This document shows, one piece after another, positions 1 to 24,635 of a stretch of 64,000 nucleotides of DNA (its first letter is position 1; every line of letters begins with the position of its first letter). Below the pieces are notes generated by a model. That model did not search any database. It was not told where the DNA came from and saw only the letters and a program-made list of their open reading frames with translations. The position numbers and the translations under genes are program-made. This DNA is from Salvelinus alpinus (lineage: Eukaryota > Chordata > Actinopteri > Salmoniformes > Salmonidae): NCBI RefSeq assembly GCF_045679555.1, contig NC_092100.1, forward strand, positions 30,009,106-30,073,105. The letters are read 5' to 3'.

Positions 1-39
1 GCCACCAATCAGGCTCTGCTCCAGTAGGCCACCTATCAA

Positions 40-420
40 TGTCCGGTCTAAGTTGTCATCCCAGCTCCAGCAACCAAGCAACCCCCTTTAGTGGCCAGAG
101 AGCCACGACCTCCAGGCCTTTCCTCTGTGGCAAGAGTGCCACCAACTCCAGGTCTACCATCTCCAGCGTGCCACCTCCAGTCCTCCCCTCTCCAGTGGTC
201 AGCATGCCACGCCCTGGTCTTTCCTCTACAGTGACCAGTGTGCCCTTCAGGCTCCTCTCCTGTGGCAAGGGTACAACCTCCAAGATGCCCTCTGGTGGCC
301 ATCATAACAACCCAGGCCTTCCACCTCCAGCTGGCAAGACAAACGCTTCACCTTCCTTCTCCTGTGACCATTAGAGCATGCCGCCCTACACCAGAACCTC
401 CACCCTTGATGTTTTGTGGG
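40..420. repeat. Degenerate ~33-bp minisatellite
   Basis: About ten diverged tandem units of 29-36 bp lie here. Each is built from a TCCTCTnnnGTGGCCA-like core, then GTGCCACC and CTCCAGG. The unit length is near a multiple of three, so open frames appear on both strands, including a minus-strand frame with a loose 11-12-residue periodicity. The frames lack domains and conserved ends, so I read this as a decayed minisatellite rather than a gene. Confidence 0.6.
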
Positions 421-1400
421 ACAGCCAGGGACTATCGAACAACTGTCCCTGTGGCTCCCTGATGGGGTGGCCTTTATAGCCTTAGACCCGGTAACCAAGA
501 CTTCCAACCCCATGTCCGCCCAGTGGCTCACCTGCTCCGTCTTCGAATCCATCCCAGACCTTCCATCCACCCTCAGTTCCATGACACTTCTATAAATAAG
601 GCCTGACCTCCGCGATTTCCCTTCAAAATAAGTCCTGCAATGAAGATGGTAAATTGTACAAATGGTCAAAATTCATAACATTTCGTTAGCAGACTTAGAA
701 TTTTGTTTACCAATATCAAAAAAGTTAATAGGCTTAATAGCAAAAATAATATTATAGCATTGATTATATTTTTTTAACAGAGTTAAAAGTAATGTAATTA
801 AGATGATAGCTCCTTGAATCTCTCAATTAATCAGAGACGATTACTGCTGGCAGGCAGCACTGACGCAAAAAAAGATGTTGGCTCTTATATGGCAATTACT
901 TCACTCTCTCCCAATTCACTAGGGGATACAAGTACTATTACACGTTATAACGTTAGAATTAGACAGTGAGAATGAATGGTGCTAGTCAAGGAAAAACTGA
1001 GGACAAATACACTTGACTCTAAAGAATAATCTCAGCTAAAGCCCAAAACATACAAATCAACAACCTATAAATGTATTGATAAAGGTTAGTTTGTCCTAGA
1101 GCGATTTAAACAGTTATCAAAATGTCATGCCAGGGTAAGCCTACACGAAACACAGCCCTTATTTTAAGTGTTTCTAAAATTCCCTATGGGAAAAATGAAT
1201 GGTGGAAAAACTATTGGAACCATTTCCCTGTTTGACCGCTAGGTTTTACGGATATTATGACTCATAATGTGGTACTCTATAGGCCGTTGTCATTAAAAAA
1301 ATAATGATAATAACAATAATCTAATGATAATAATATGAATAGTCATAACAATATTAGAAACACATTTAAATTCCATTGTTATTTACCCCATTCGTATTGC
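421..1400. other. No recognisable feature
   Basis: AT-rich intergenic DNA. I see no gene, SINE, LINE or Tc1 similarity here. Confidence 0.5.
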
Positions 1401-1404
1401 ATGA

Positions 1405-1960
1405 TGTTCCGTACGTTTTTCATATTGGACATAATTGCCTGTACATTGTGTCGCATACTCAGGAGCACTTCTAGTTTCCAAATCCACAGAGGATACACCC
1501 AGAGGAACATCGCTGCTCATTTTGCACCCCTTAAAGAGGCACCAATCTGCTGAATTGCAGTATGTTTTTCATTTTGGACATACATATTGCACCATATATT
1601 GTTGCCTGTATGTTGTGTCGAAGTAAAAGGGGCATCCATTCTACTCCGGAGCACTTCTAGTTTCCAAATCCACAGAGTTTACACCCGGAGGAGCGTCGCT
1701 GCTCATTTTGCGCCCCTTAAAGAGTGGCCAATCAGCTTATATCCAATCATCTTTTCAAATTGGACATACATATTGCACCATACACAATTTTCTGTACGTT
1801 GTGTCACAGTAAAAGGGGGTCCATTCTACCCAGGAGCACTTCAAGTTGTCAAATCCACAAAGTTTACACCCTTACAGAGTGGTCAATCAGCTTAAATGCA
1901 GTAAATGTTTCATATTGGACATAAATATTGCACCGTACATAATCAATTGTATGTCTATAA
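1405..1960. repeat. Tandem repeat, ~186-bp unit, about three copies
   Basis: The block starting GGAGCACTTCnAGTT recurs at about 1461, 1647 and 1832, a spacing of 186 and 185 bp. Each unit carries TTTACACCC, a CCAATCAGC- or TCAATCAGC-like motif, and an ATTGGACATA...ATTGCACC block. A partial unit precedes the first copy from about 1405. The third copy is shortened in the middle. Confidence 0.8.
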
Positions 1961-2886
1961 AACCAGGGTCCAGCCTATTCACTAGAGTCCCTAGCATACA
2001 AAACAGATGAGTTTGAACAAAACGTTTGCTTGGGGCCCCTGGAAGCTATATCCCTGGACACTATGGTACAAATACAGCATTCTACAGGAAAAACTATCGA
2101 TTGTGTCCATAAAACCAGGGTCCAGTCTGCACTTTTGTACTGTCTGTCACTTTAAGTCTCTGCTGAATGACTAATTCAGGACTATATCATAATTAATTAC
2201 AAAGGAATAAATTAACTATTTTAGCTTACTCTTTGTTTTCTTCCAGTATTAAATAAAACGCCATTGCATACCAGGCTTGCACTCTTGGCTTGCCCTATTA
2301 TAGAGGTGCCATAATACCAGGTGATTAGGCACAAAGCTAAATGCAAAACAATGGAAACAATGTGACCAGTAATGTTATTAACTGACCGGCATGGCTGTAA
2401 ATGACCTAAATTATCCTAATGACGATGAGCAGGCAACCACGTGACGCAAACAGCGTAAACGCGATTGGTCGACAGTCTGTGCGGCGCGTTAATACATGAT
2501 ATGTTTCTCCATTCATTTCCCGCTGGGATTCTTATCTACTCCTTTTCTAACATCTCTGCCTGTTTCTACCCGAGGTAACGCGGTTGCTAAACTAATTGTC
2601 ACGCAATTGAGTCGAGAAACCTGCCTATTTTTCTCGAAAGAACGTAATGTCACAATTTGAACGTGCAACGATATTACAGAGGACAAGTTAATTATCTAAA
2701 ATCCTGGAAAATATTTGTATTGTTGAGATTTTTGTTCATGTTGGGTTTTTGTGCTAACGCTCAATTTGACTCCTTGAAGGAGAGCTTTCCTTGTCGGAGT
2801 GTACCCAGAATGCATCGCGTAGTCCATTGACAGTGTACAGGCAACATACACCAGTGTGCGTTATTACGATTCCCAATCTCCTGTTG
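1961..2886. other. Intergenic DNA with one short duplicated motif
   Basis: The 17-mer ATAAAACCAGGGTCCAG occurs at 1957-1973 and again at 2109-2125, which suggests a further diverged duplication after the 186-bp repeats. Nothing else is recognised. Confidence 0.4.
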
Positions 2887-3525
2887 CAACCTGGTCTCAA
2901 CAGTATGTCGTATTGTTCTGTACGTAAATCGGCGACACTTAAATTCGTACGATATGTTACGTTTTGTATGGTGTATATATTATTTGTGGGTATACATCAC
3001 CCATTTCATATGATACACTACATGACCAAAAGTATGTGGAATGTGGACACCTGCTCGTCGAACATCTTATTCCAAAATCATGGGCATTAATATGGAGTTG
3101 GTTCCCCCTTTGCTGCTATAACAGCCTCCACTCTTCTGGGAAGGCTTTCCACTAAATGTAGGAACATTGCTGTGGGGACTTTATGTGCCTCGCTTTGTGC
3201 ACGGGGGCATTGTCATGCTGAAACAGGAAAAGGCCTTCCCCAAACTGTTGCCACAAGGTTGGAAGCACAGAATCGTCTACAATTGTATGCTGTTGTCTTA
3301 AGATTTCCCTTTACTCGAACTAAGGGGCCTAGCCCGAACCATGAAAAACAGCCCCAGACCATTATTCCTCCATCAAACTTTACAGTTGGCCCTATGCATT
3401 CAGGCAGGTAACGTTCTCCTGGCATCTGCCAAACCCAGATTTGTCCGTCGGACTGCCAGATGGTGAAGTGTGATTCATCACTCCCGAGAATGCATTTCCA
3501 CTGCTCCAGAGTCTGATGGCAGTGG

Positions 3526-3730
3526 GCTTTACACCACTCCAGCCGACGCTTGGCATTGCGCATGGTGATCCATTCTGTGAGCTTGTGTGGCCTACCACTT
3601 CACGCCGTTGTTGCTCCTAGACGTTTCCACTTCACAATAACAGCACATACAGTTGAAGTGGTAGGCCTCACAAGCTCACAGAATGGATCACCATGTGCAA
3701 TGCCAAGCGTCGGCTGGAGTGGTGTAAAGC
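3526..3730. repeat. Inverted repeat, 77-bp arms, 51-bp spacer
   Basis: Positions 3526-3602 are matched by the reverse complement of 3654-3730 with only a few mismatches. The arms are transposase-coding sequence of the surrounding Tc1 element. Confidence 0.85.
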
Positions 3731-3751
3731 TCACTCCAGCTAGGCTCCTTA

Positions 3752-3916
3752 TTCCATAAAAAAATCTGCCGTTTCCAGCTACAATAGTAATTTACAACAT
3801 TAACAATGTCTACACTATATTTCTGATCAATTTTATGTTATTTTAATGGACAAAAAATGCTTTTCTTTCAAAAACAAGGACATTTCTTAGTGACCCCAAA
3901 CTTTTGAACGGTAGTG
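3752..3916. mobile_element. Terminal fragment of a second Tc1 family
   Basis: The block ending AAACTTTTGAACGGTAGTG followed by TA is the inverted counterpart of the terminus at 31817. Only the terminal ~165 bp is present, embedded in the first Tc1 element. Confidence 0.75.
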
Positions 3917-4399
3917 TATCTGGGATCTAACCCAGATCTGTAGTTTATGCCTATAGCACTGCGATGCAGTGCCTTGTGCCACATTGAAAGTCACTGAGCT
4001 CTTCAGTAAGGCCATTCTACTGTCAATGTTTCTTTATGGAGATTGCATGGCTGTGTGCTCGATTTTATACACCTGTCAGCAACGGGTGTGGCTGAAATAG
4101 CCAAATCCACTAATTTTAAGGTGTGTCCACATACTTTTGCATATATACTGTATGTTACGAATTACAATTTGTACTATATGTAACGAATTTGCTAAACGTA
4201 TGATATGTTACGAATTCTAGCTAGGTGGCTAACATTAGCTAGCTTGCTAACATTAGCTAGGCTAGGGGTTAGGATTATGTTTAGTAGTTGGCTAAAAGGG
4301 TTAAGGTTAGGGTTAGCTAACATGCTAAGTAGTTGCAAAGTAGCTAAAACGTTGCTAATTAACTTCTAATTGGTCCCAATCCCGGATCTGGGAGCACCC

Positions 4400-6180
4400 C
4401 CATCAGTAAAAAAGCTGACTAGCATAGCCTAGCATAGCGTCACAAGTAAATACTAGCATCTAAATATCATTAAATCACAAGTCCAAGACACCAGATGAAA
4501 GATACACATCTTGTGAATCCAGCCATCATTTCTGATTTTTTAAATGTTTTACAGGGAAGACACTATGTAAATCTATTAGCTAAACATGATAGCAAAAGAC
4601 ACAACTTTTTTTTCCCACCATTTTTTTCCTGCATAGGTAGCTATCACAATTTCGACCAAATAAAGATATAAATAGCCACTAACCAAGAAACAACTTCATC
4701 AGATGACAGTCTGATAACATATTTATTGTATAGCATGTTTTGTTAGAAAAATGTGCATATTTCAGGTATAAATCACAGTTCTACATTGCAGCTGCAATCT
4801 GAAATAGTGCCGAAGCAGCCAGAATAATTACAGAGACCAACGTCAAATACCTAAATACTCATCATAAAACTTTTCTGAAAAATACACAGCGTACAGCAAA
4901 TGAAAGACCAACATCTTGTGAATCCAGCCAATATTTCTGATTTTTTAAGTGTTTTACAGCGAAAACACAATATAGCATTATATTAGCTTACCACAATAGC
5001 CAGAAACACAAGCCGTTTACCAGCAACAAAGGTTAGCGATCCTAACAAACCAGCAAAAGATATATAATTTTTGACTAACCTTCATATACTTCATCAGATG
5101 ACAGTCCTGTAACATCATATTACACAATGCATATAGGATTTGTTCGAAAATGTGCATATTTAGTGGCACAAATCGTGGTTATACAATGTGATTAGTAGCA
5201 ACATTTCAGGCAATCTGCCCGGCGCCATCTTGGAGAGGCACCTAATCTAATCGATAACTAATCATAAACTTGACTAAAAAATTCAGGTTGGACAGCAAAT
5301 GAAAGATACAGTAGTTCTTAATGCAACCGCTGTGTTAGATTTTTAAAATTAACGTTACTCGACATACAGCGTGCGTTACAGCGAGACCATGCCGAAATTA
5401 ATGGCGGACTAATAATTTTACATTGTTCCACAGAAGTACGAATTAACATCATAAATAGCTCTTACTTTTGGATGATCTTCCATCAGAATCTTGGGCAAGT
5501 GGTCCTTTGTCCAGAACAATTGTCTTTTGGTTGAAAGATGTCCTCTACTCCTGTAGAAATTAGCTGCTAACGCCGATGTACCGGAGAGGTGCCCAACTCG
5601 TGATAACGCCTGACAAAGAAACTCCAGAAAATCGCAATAAACTGATATAAACTGCTATAAGTCAGTTTAAATTAACTACCTTATGAAGTTTTTAAGACAA
5701 AAAACAAATTAAATCAGAGCCGGAGCTATAGAACTGCTAAACCGAAAGCTTTTCAGGACGCCATGCTGGTGTACCTCCTGCGTCAGGCGCCACGTCGAAA
5801 AGGTCGGTCCTTCCGTTCCAAGAGGCTTTATACTCCCCCAGATGGTGCTATCCACTCCATTCAAAGTCTCACCGCTTACTGACATCTAGGGGAAGGCGTA
5901 TGCAGTGCATGTAGCCCCATAGCTTACAAGGGAATTTATAAACCGACCCTGGAACAGAGACCTCGATTTCAGAAATCTCACTTCTTGACAGGAAGTGTGC
6001 TGCAGTTCTGTTTCACTCAGAGAAATAATTCAAACGGTTTTAGAAACTAGAGAGTGTTTTCTATCCAATAGTAATAATAATATGCATATTGTACGAGCAA
6101 GAATTGAGTACGAGGCAGTTTAATTTGGGAACGAAAATTCTACAAAGTGTAAACAGCACCCCATATTGAGAAAAGGTTTT
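4400..6180. repeat. AT-rich dispersed repeat with ~400-bp internal periodicity
   Basis: Three diverged units start at about 4493, 4899 and 5299, each opening with ATGAAAGA. The first two continue with CATCTTGTGAATCCAGCC, TTTCTGATTTTTTAA and GTTTTACAG; the third is more diverged. A CTTCATCAGATGACAGTC block recurs at about 4695 and 5090. No coding potential is seen. Confidence 0.65.
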
Positions 6181-6368
6181 AACTAAAATGCTGAAGTTAT
6201 CCATGATGAGATTCAAACTCGCAACATTCGGGTGGCTAGACGTTGGCGTTATACACCTGACCAGCCACCCTACTTATGTAACCATACCAAACATAACATA
6301 CTGTATCATACTTTTACATTTCCCGGATTTACTTTAGTATGATACGTCTAGTCTATGAGACCAGGCTG

Positions 6369-8563
6369 CCTCCAAAGTATATCTGAAACAAGCCGAGGAG
6401 GTCGTACTTACAAAGAAGTTTACAGGAGAAAAAGGTGGTCCCACAAAAAACACAGTTTTATGAAGCAAACTACCGAGCACTTCAATCTGTTGTTTTGCCA
6501 CCGCCTTTACCCGCGAAATAAAGCCATAAACTTGATTCAATTTACTCCGAATGTTATCAGAGACAGACGATTGAGCAGTATGCTATGTTTATTATCAACT
6601 GGATTCAACTTTGAAAAACCCGAAACAAAAAAATGGAGAGAACAGCTGAGTCCTGTTGTGGAGTTTTGCTGTCGTATGTAGCTAGCTAGCTAACTTGGAT
6701 ATAGCTAAGGTGAGATTTTGTTGTTTTGATGCTTCAGAGTCCAGAACAATATGAAATGTACTAATACATGGGTATTGTTAACCAACAGTTTATGATAAAG
6801 AATAAATGTCCCTTTTTAAACATTCGATCAAGATAAAATGGCATGGCTGTCAACTGTCTCACTACCTTTTATCTCGCAAATTGTTTAGATTCCTACCACA
6901 AACTTACTATAACAAAACTTTTAGGCCTATAGTTTTAGGTTATGCTATAGAGGAATAGGCAACTATCGTCGGCATTTAGGTTTGCTACATTCATCATGGC
7001 CGACAAAGTAACCTTGTTGGCTACACCGCCCCAAATTATACAATGCTGCCACAAACTGCAACAATGTAACATTTTCTCAAATTGGGTTAGATTATAGATT
7101 TGATACATGGCGGCTGTTGCCAATGGCACTATTTTACTATTTTCCTAGTTTGCAAGGCCAGTATATGATGTAGCCAGGCCATAGAGAGAGATAGAAGACT
7201 CTAGTGCCCAGAAGCCGTTTCAGCATGGGGACTTAAACCATTTTGAAGTAGTCAACTGGGTGAGACGCTGGGGCCTTTTTTCAAAAGTCCTGCCTCTCCC
7301 CTCCATGACCCCAGAAACGTATAAATTGTTGAGGATATGTCAATTCATTAGTAGGTGAATGGAAGAGTGTCCTCCCCTCCTCAACAGCCACCTTTCATTG
7401 AGGATAAGTCATGTGTATCCTACCAGAGTCCTTTGCGGTGGAAATCTACCACACCCCCATTGAATCAGCTTTTATTTTGTCGGAGTAGAAAAGCATGCAC
7501 ACGTTTAAAACGATACGTAGCATATTGTTTTTATCTATAAAATGACTTGCACAACAAACTAATTTGTTTTGATCACTTTACACATTTATTTTGGGATCCA
7601 CCCCTGTAAATAGACTGTGTACACTTTGCAATGCAATGCATCTCAATTGGAAATAGTGCTTTTACATAATGTAGGAACCTAATATGCCACAAATTACTTT
7701 TTAATTTCAATGACAGTTATATGTATGAATTGCTTTTTATATTAAACAAATGTATTTACAGGGTTATGTGTTAGTTTCTAGGGAACAACGTGCCTCAGAA
7801 GTAGCTAGAATTCATATAGGCTGTTTCTCAATAATTTTTTAAAATCAGATTTTCTGGTACTCCTAAATTGTATGTTGTGCTTTTTAAAGTTGGGAGCACC
7901 AGTGCTACAAATAAAAAATGTCCATTTAGAGCCCTGCTCGTGAGCAAACCTTCCATAACTGCAGGTGGCAGTAAATCGCCAACCTTGGCTTTATACCTAT
8001 TCAAACAACACACTACAGGTGGCAGTATGCACCCTTTCAGTTTGTTTGTCAACTCATTGAAGTAGTAGAAGAAGAAAATGTACCACTTCAAAATCGAGAT
8101 GGCCTCAATGGCGCTGCCGTGCTCTTACAGATGCTATAGTGGGACAGATCCAATAATGTGACGTCTAAGTCTGAGACAGACCTAAAGCATAAATGTAAAT
8201 TAAGCTGGGGGGGGGCAGTTGGTGGGATGCCTGAACCGTTATTTAGCCCTATGTCAATACATGTATGCATACTTTCTTATCGACATTCTTGGTATGCCTG
8301 ATTTTTATTTAGAATGTTTACCAGAGAAGTGTTGATTCTACTAACATAATTCTTGATTTAATTTTTCATCCCACACCGCTTCTCAGTTTAGGTAGGAAAT
8401 GTGACGCATTTCCACAGCACAGAAAATAGGCCTATGTGCTAGGCCTACTAGGCTATATTTGGTCAAATCAGTCATCTTTTAGGGTGTTGAACTTGGTATT
8501 GAACAATGATTTATTTAAAATGTATCATAAAAAATATATTTTACTTTGTATTCTTTCTTTCAG
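6369..8563. other. Upstream region of PSKH1, no clear gene
   Basis: No open frame here has recognisable similarity. A CTAAG|GTGAGA splice-donor-like site at 6709/6710 could end a non-coding first exon of PSKH1, because an acceptor exists at 8563. This is only a possibility; there is no CpG-rich promoter signature. Confidence 0.25.
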
Positions 8564-8771
8564 AATTTCCACATTTTCATCAGTCCACTTCTGTGTGGAG
8601 AAGCTATTTTCTGAGTGGCCTGCCACACTGATTGCCATTGATAAAGTTGGTTCAGTGGGCCACTGCAGAATTTTGTCAAGAGCATTGGCTGTCTGCTGTG
8701 TCTTGATGCTCTTCAGTGCCTGGTTGTTACATGGGTGATGAGGATGTCCTGCTGGTCAGGATTGTGATGTG
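8564..8771 (+). other. PSKH1: PSKH1 5' UTR part of the first coding exon
   Basis: A pyrimidine-rich tract (TTCTTTCTTTCAG, 8551-8563) forms a good splice acceptor about 210 bases before the PSKH1 start codon. That implies an upstream non-coding exon. This is inference from the acceptor signal only. Confidence 0.45.
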
Positions 8772-21546
<12,775 letters not shown>

Positions 21547-22100
21547 GTAATAGTTACATGGGCTGAAATTTTTACAAACTCGTAATGTTGCGTGTCTCAT
21601 TGAGACCACAAGCAGGGACTTATCAGCAGCTGGCCCTAGAACAGCACTTCAGCTCAGCAATAACTTCAACATCCATCCTAGGCCATTGTGCCTCTGAGGC
21701 AGTAAACAAAACATCCTCAGATTTCACTATTTTTCCTAGATTCCTATTTTCTCATGTTTCTTTCCTGTCCTTGTGTGTCTCTTCATATTTATTTATTGTT
21801 GTCTTGATTGTATTGTTTCCGTAAAAATGGTCACTTGAAGCTGTCCATCTAAACGGATCTGTTGAACAGAATTCAAGGTAATGAAGGTTTAGGAAGGGAT
21901 GTTCAAATGCTTTTCCAACACTGATTCCTGATTATTTGCTGTGAATTTATTATGTTACAAGAACAGTGAGTTACTTGCTTTGGTGGAGATCTATATCTGA
22001 TTATATCTTGATGTGGACAAAAAATACAATGATACTTTGTGCTAAAACACAAGTATGTCAATGAAGGCCAAAATAAACATTTATTTATTTAATTTTGGTT
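21547..22100 (+). other. PSKH1: PSKH1 3' UTR (extent uncertain)
   Basis: Sequence after the PSKH1 stop. AATAAA occurs at 22072-22077 and again near 22451; later ones occur near 24368. Which is used cannot be told from sequence alone, so the transcript could extend well beyond 22.1 kb. Confidence 0.5.
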
Positions 22101-23339
22101 TAGAAGTCGTATATCCAATCTTATTGTATCCCGACCAGTTGCTTTCATGGATTGCAAATTAAGTCTCTTTCTTGCCAGGATTCAGTTTTTATAACCGGCC
22201 CATTCATGATTTTTTCCCCCTATTAATTCTGGGATTATTTTTCAACTGTGAGCTTGAAAGGCTGAGGGAGGTTGACTGGAAACTAAATAAGGACGGATGA
22301 TCCAGCGCTTTTGCATCGATGTCATCGTCACCTAGTCCTGTCTCTTCACTCTCCTGCTCCCGCTACACTGTCTGAGATGAACAGCATTGTTGTAATGAAG
22401 TATACACGTCAAGTGATGTGTAATTTAACAAACTGATGGAGAATGGATCAAATAAATGTCTAACTGATGGAGAGTAGTCCAATGGTTGAAAGCTCAGTAT
22501 TCATTTAATTTGTTGTATCAAATATTTATTTACAATTTGTTCTGAGTAATGCAGACATGTCATGTTTGTACTGTATTTTTTTTATTGAACAAACCGTGTA
22601 GTTTGACAACAACTAAATTTGTGCTGTGGTGGATGCTTTGCCAGTCGTAGAGCCCACAGACGGTTGTTGGGAGGAGAGACCAATCCAAATCTGGCCTTTC
22701 TGCACTATTGTCAAGTCTTAATCAAGAAAAATGACCATAAAATTATAGGATTGAAAATAAATCTTATAACTATTGCTTTAGTCTTTTAAATGAAACTCTT
22801 CAATGTTTCAGAGGTTTTATTATTTTGGGTGTACCTTGTTATAGCCTGTGAATGCACTTATTTAAGTGGTGGTTCAAGGGCCTGATCTCATTTAACCTAC
22901 AGTATCATTTTGATGGGTCATCCAATAGTGTTTTGAAGGGATTCAAAAAAAATACTTATACCTCTGGTTTTTGTTGGCAGGCTTAGTTGTAGGTTTTGTA
23001 TATTAATTACACATGCTCTTGTTAGTTAGCTCCTTTTGTAGTTATCTTTTTGTACTCCCCAACCAAGACACCCATAGTAAGCGATCGGTTTGATTTTGTC
23101 ATATACACTATGTACTTTTGAGCAATTTCCGGTGAGAAGCAAGCGCTGGTATTTTAAAGTGAATTTTTCAAAGATACTGGAAATCCAACAGAGCCGTATC
23201 AACTTACCTCAATCTCTCGTTTGATAATTCTATAATGTTACATTATTCTCCATCTTCACTCAGTCGGTCCTACTGCTGTTATTGTTTTTTAAAATTGTTG
23301 TACAGTAATGTGCAGTGGTGTCTTCCCCCCACATACTTG
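22101..23339. other. Downstream of PSKH1, nothing recognised
   Basis: Possible distal 3' UTR or intergenic DNA. No frames or repeats are recognised. Confidence 0.4.
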
Positions 23340-23842
23340 GCCAACTGCACCCTCCCCCTCCCCCCTTTTGTCCTCTGAACAGCCTCAATTTGTCATGGCA
23401 TGGACTCTAAAAGGTGTTGAAAGCATTCCACAGGGATGCTGGCCCATGTTGACTTCAATGATTCCCACAGTTGTATCAAGTTGGCTGGGTGTCCTTTGGG
23501 TGGTGGACCATTCTTGATACACAGGGGAAACTGTTGAGCATGAAAAACCCGGCAGCGTTGCAGTTCTTGACACAAACCGGTGCGCCTGGCACCTACTACC
23601 ATACCCTGTTCAAAGGCACTTAAATCTTTTGTCATGCCCATTCACCCTCTGAATGACACACATACACAATCTATGTCTCAATTGTCTCAAGGCTTCAAAA
23701 TCCTTCATTAACCTGTCTCCTCCCCTTCATCTACACCAATTTAAGTGGATTTAGCAAGCGTCATCAATAAGGGATCATAGCATTCACCTGGTCAGTCTGT
23801 AATGGAAAGAGTAGGTGTTCATAATGTTTTGTACACTCAGTG
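23340..23842 (-). mobile_element. Tc1-like element, truncated and internally deleted
   Basis: The right terminus GTTTTGTACACTCAGTG is followed by TA (23843-23844). Minus-strand frames give a transposase N-terminus (DLSAFEQGMVVGARRTGLCQ) and, directly adjacent, a C-terminus ([19 protein letters not shown]). The catalytic core is therefore deleted. The left terminus is missing. Confidence 0.8.
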
Positions 23843-24635
23843 TATGTGAAATGCAGCATACATTTGTAACATGCATTTTCAACCCCACAGTACTAATAAT
23901 GCCATGGTTTCAGTCACTTGTTGGTTGATTGTTTTTGAAACATCAATGCCTTTTATTTTTAACAAAGGTTTGGTTTTAATGCAAACGTGGAATTCAAAAT
24001 TGCTTTTACATCCTGAAAAAACTATGTCTTGGCCTGAAGAGAATAGATTACATTTTTTTAAATGGAGCAAATTGTAAAGTGTGCAATGTGTGCCAAGTCA
24101 ATGATTAACCAAATAGTATTTGCAAGCGATTTTGCGGAATGTAAACATATTTTCCGAAAGTGTTTCCTTTCATCTGTTCTATCTGTACGACACATGCTGT
24201 TGTCTTTTTCTGAAGTAGCCAATTCAACACTGTTTCCTGAATGCAATTGGTTTTTATGTATTTTTCTTATGTTGTTCATTTGTGTTTAAATGAGTGATAA
24301 CACAATGATTCTTGTACATTAACTTTTTTTAAATGGTGAACTGGTTCAGTGAGTCATGTTTTATTTGAATATGCCAAATAAACAAACTCGAACCTGACAA
24401 CTTTTTTTGTACTAATTTAAAATAAAGTTTCAGCTCTAATGATCATTCTTAGTGATACATCCTTTCAAAAAGTACCAGCCATATGTTCATACCAATTTGA
24501 AAGGAAAGATCCCTTTTTTCCACTGTGTATCATATGCTTTGTCATGTTTCCAGTGTTTTGATGGATTTGGCATCATAATGGTCTTTCCCCTATGTGAGCC
24601 CTATGCATTTTTTGTTTGGAAGTCCTAGTAAAATA
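23843..24635. other. Intergenic DNA
   Basis: AT-rich; nothing recognised apart from AATAAA motifs near 24368 and 24421 that could be distal PSKH1 poly(A) signals. Confidence 0.4.

Larger units (their letters stand above)
3016..4150 (-). mobile_element. Tc1-like transposon, rearranged and defective
   Basis: The left terminus CACTACATGACCAAAAGT is preceded by TA (3014-3015) and the right terminus ends before TA (4151-4152), as expected for Tc1/mariner insertion. Minus-strand frames at 3213-3563 and 3392-3598 encode pieces of a transposase; the former includes [10 protein letters not shown] and [13 protein letters not shown]. The centre is replaced by a 77-bp hairpin, the end of a second Tc1 family (3752-3916) and a SINE scrap (about 3930-3976). 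It cannot encode a full transposase. Confidence 0.8.
2887..6368. mobile_element. Non-autonomous TIR element (copy 1), interrupted
   Basis: The left end is CAACCTGGTCTC at 2887 and the right end is GAGACCAGGCTGCC near 6355-6368, in inverted orientation. Internal parts (ATCACCCATTTCATATGATA, TGTTACGAATT, the TTAGGG-like stretch at 4266-4325, and the GCTAGACGTT...GTTATAC part near 6230) match the better-preserved copy at 62346-63426 in inverted order or orientation. It is split by a Tc1 element (3016-4150) and by a long AT-rich repeat (about 4370-6180). No transposase is seen. Confidence 0.6.

Noticed and set aside
247-669. 140-residue minus-strand frame as a gene
   Set aside because: No domain, composition driven by the minisatellite, and no splice or poly(A) context.
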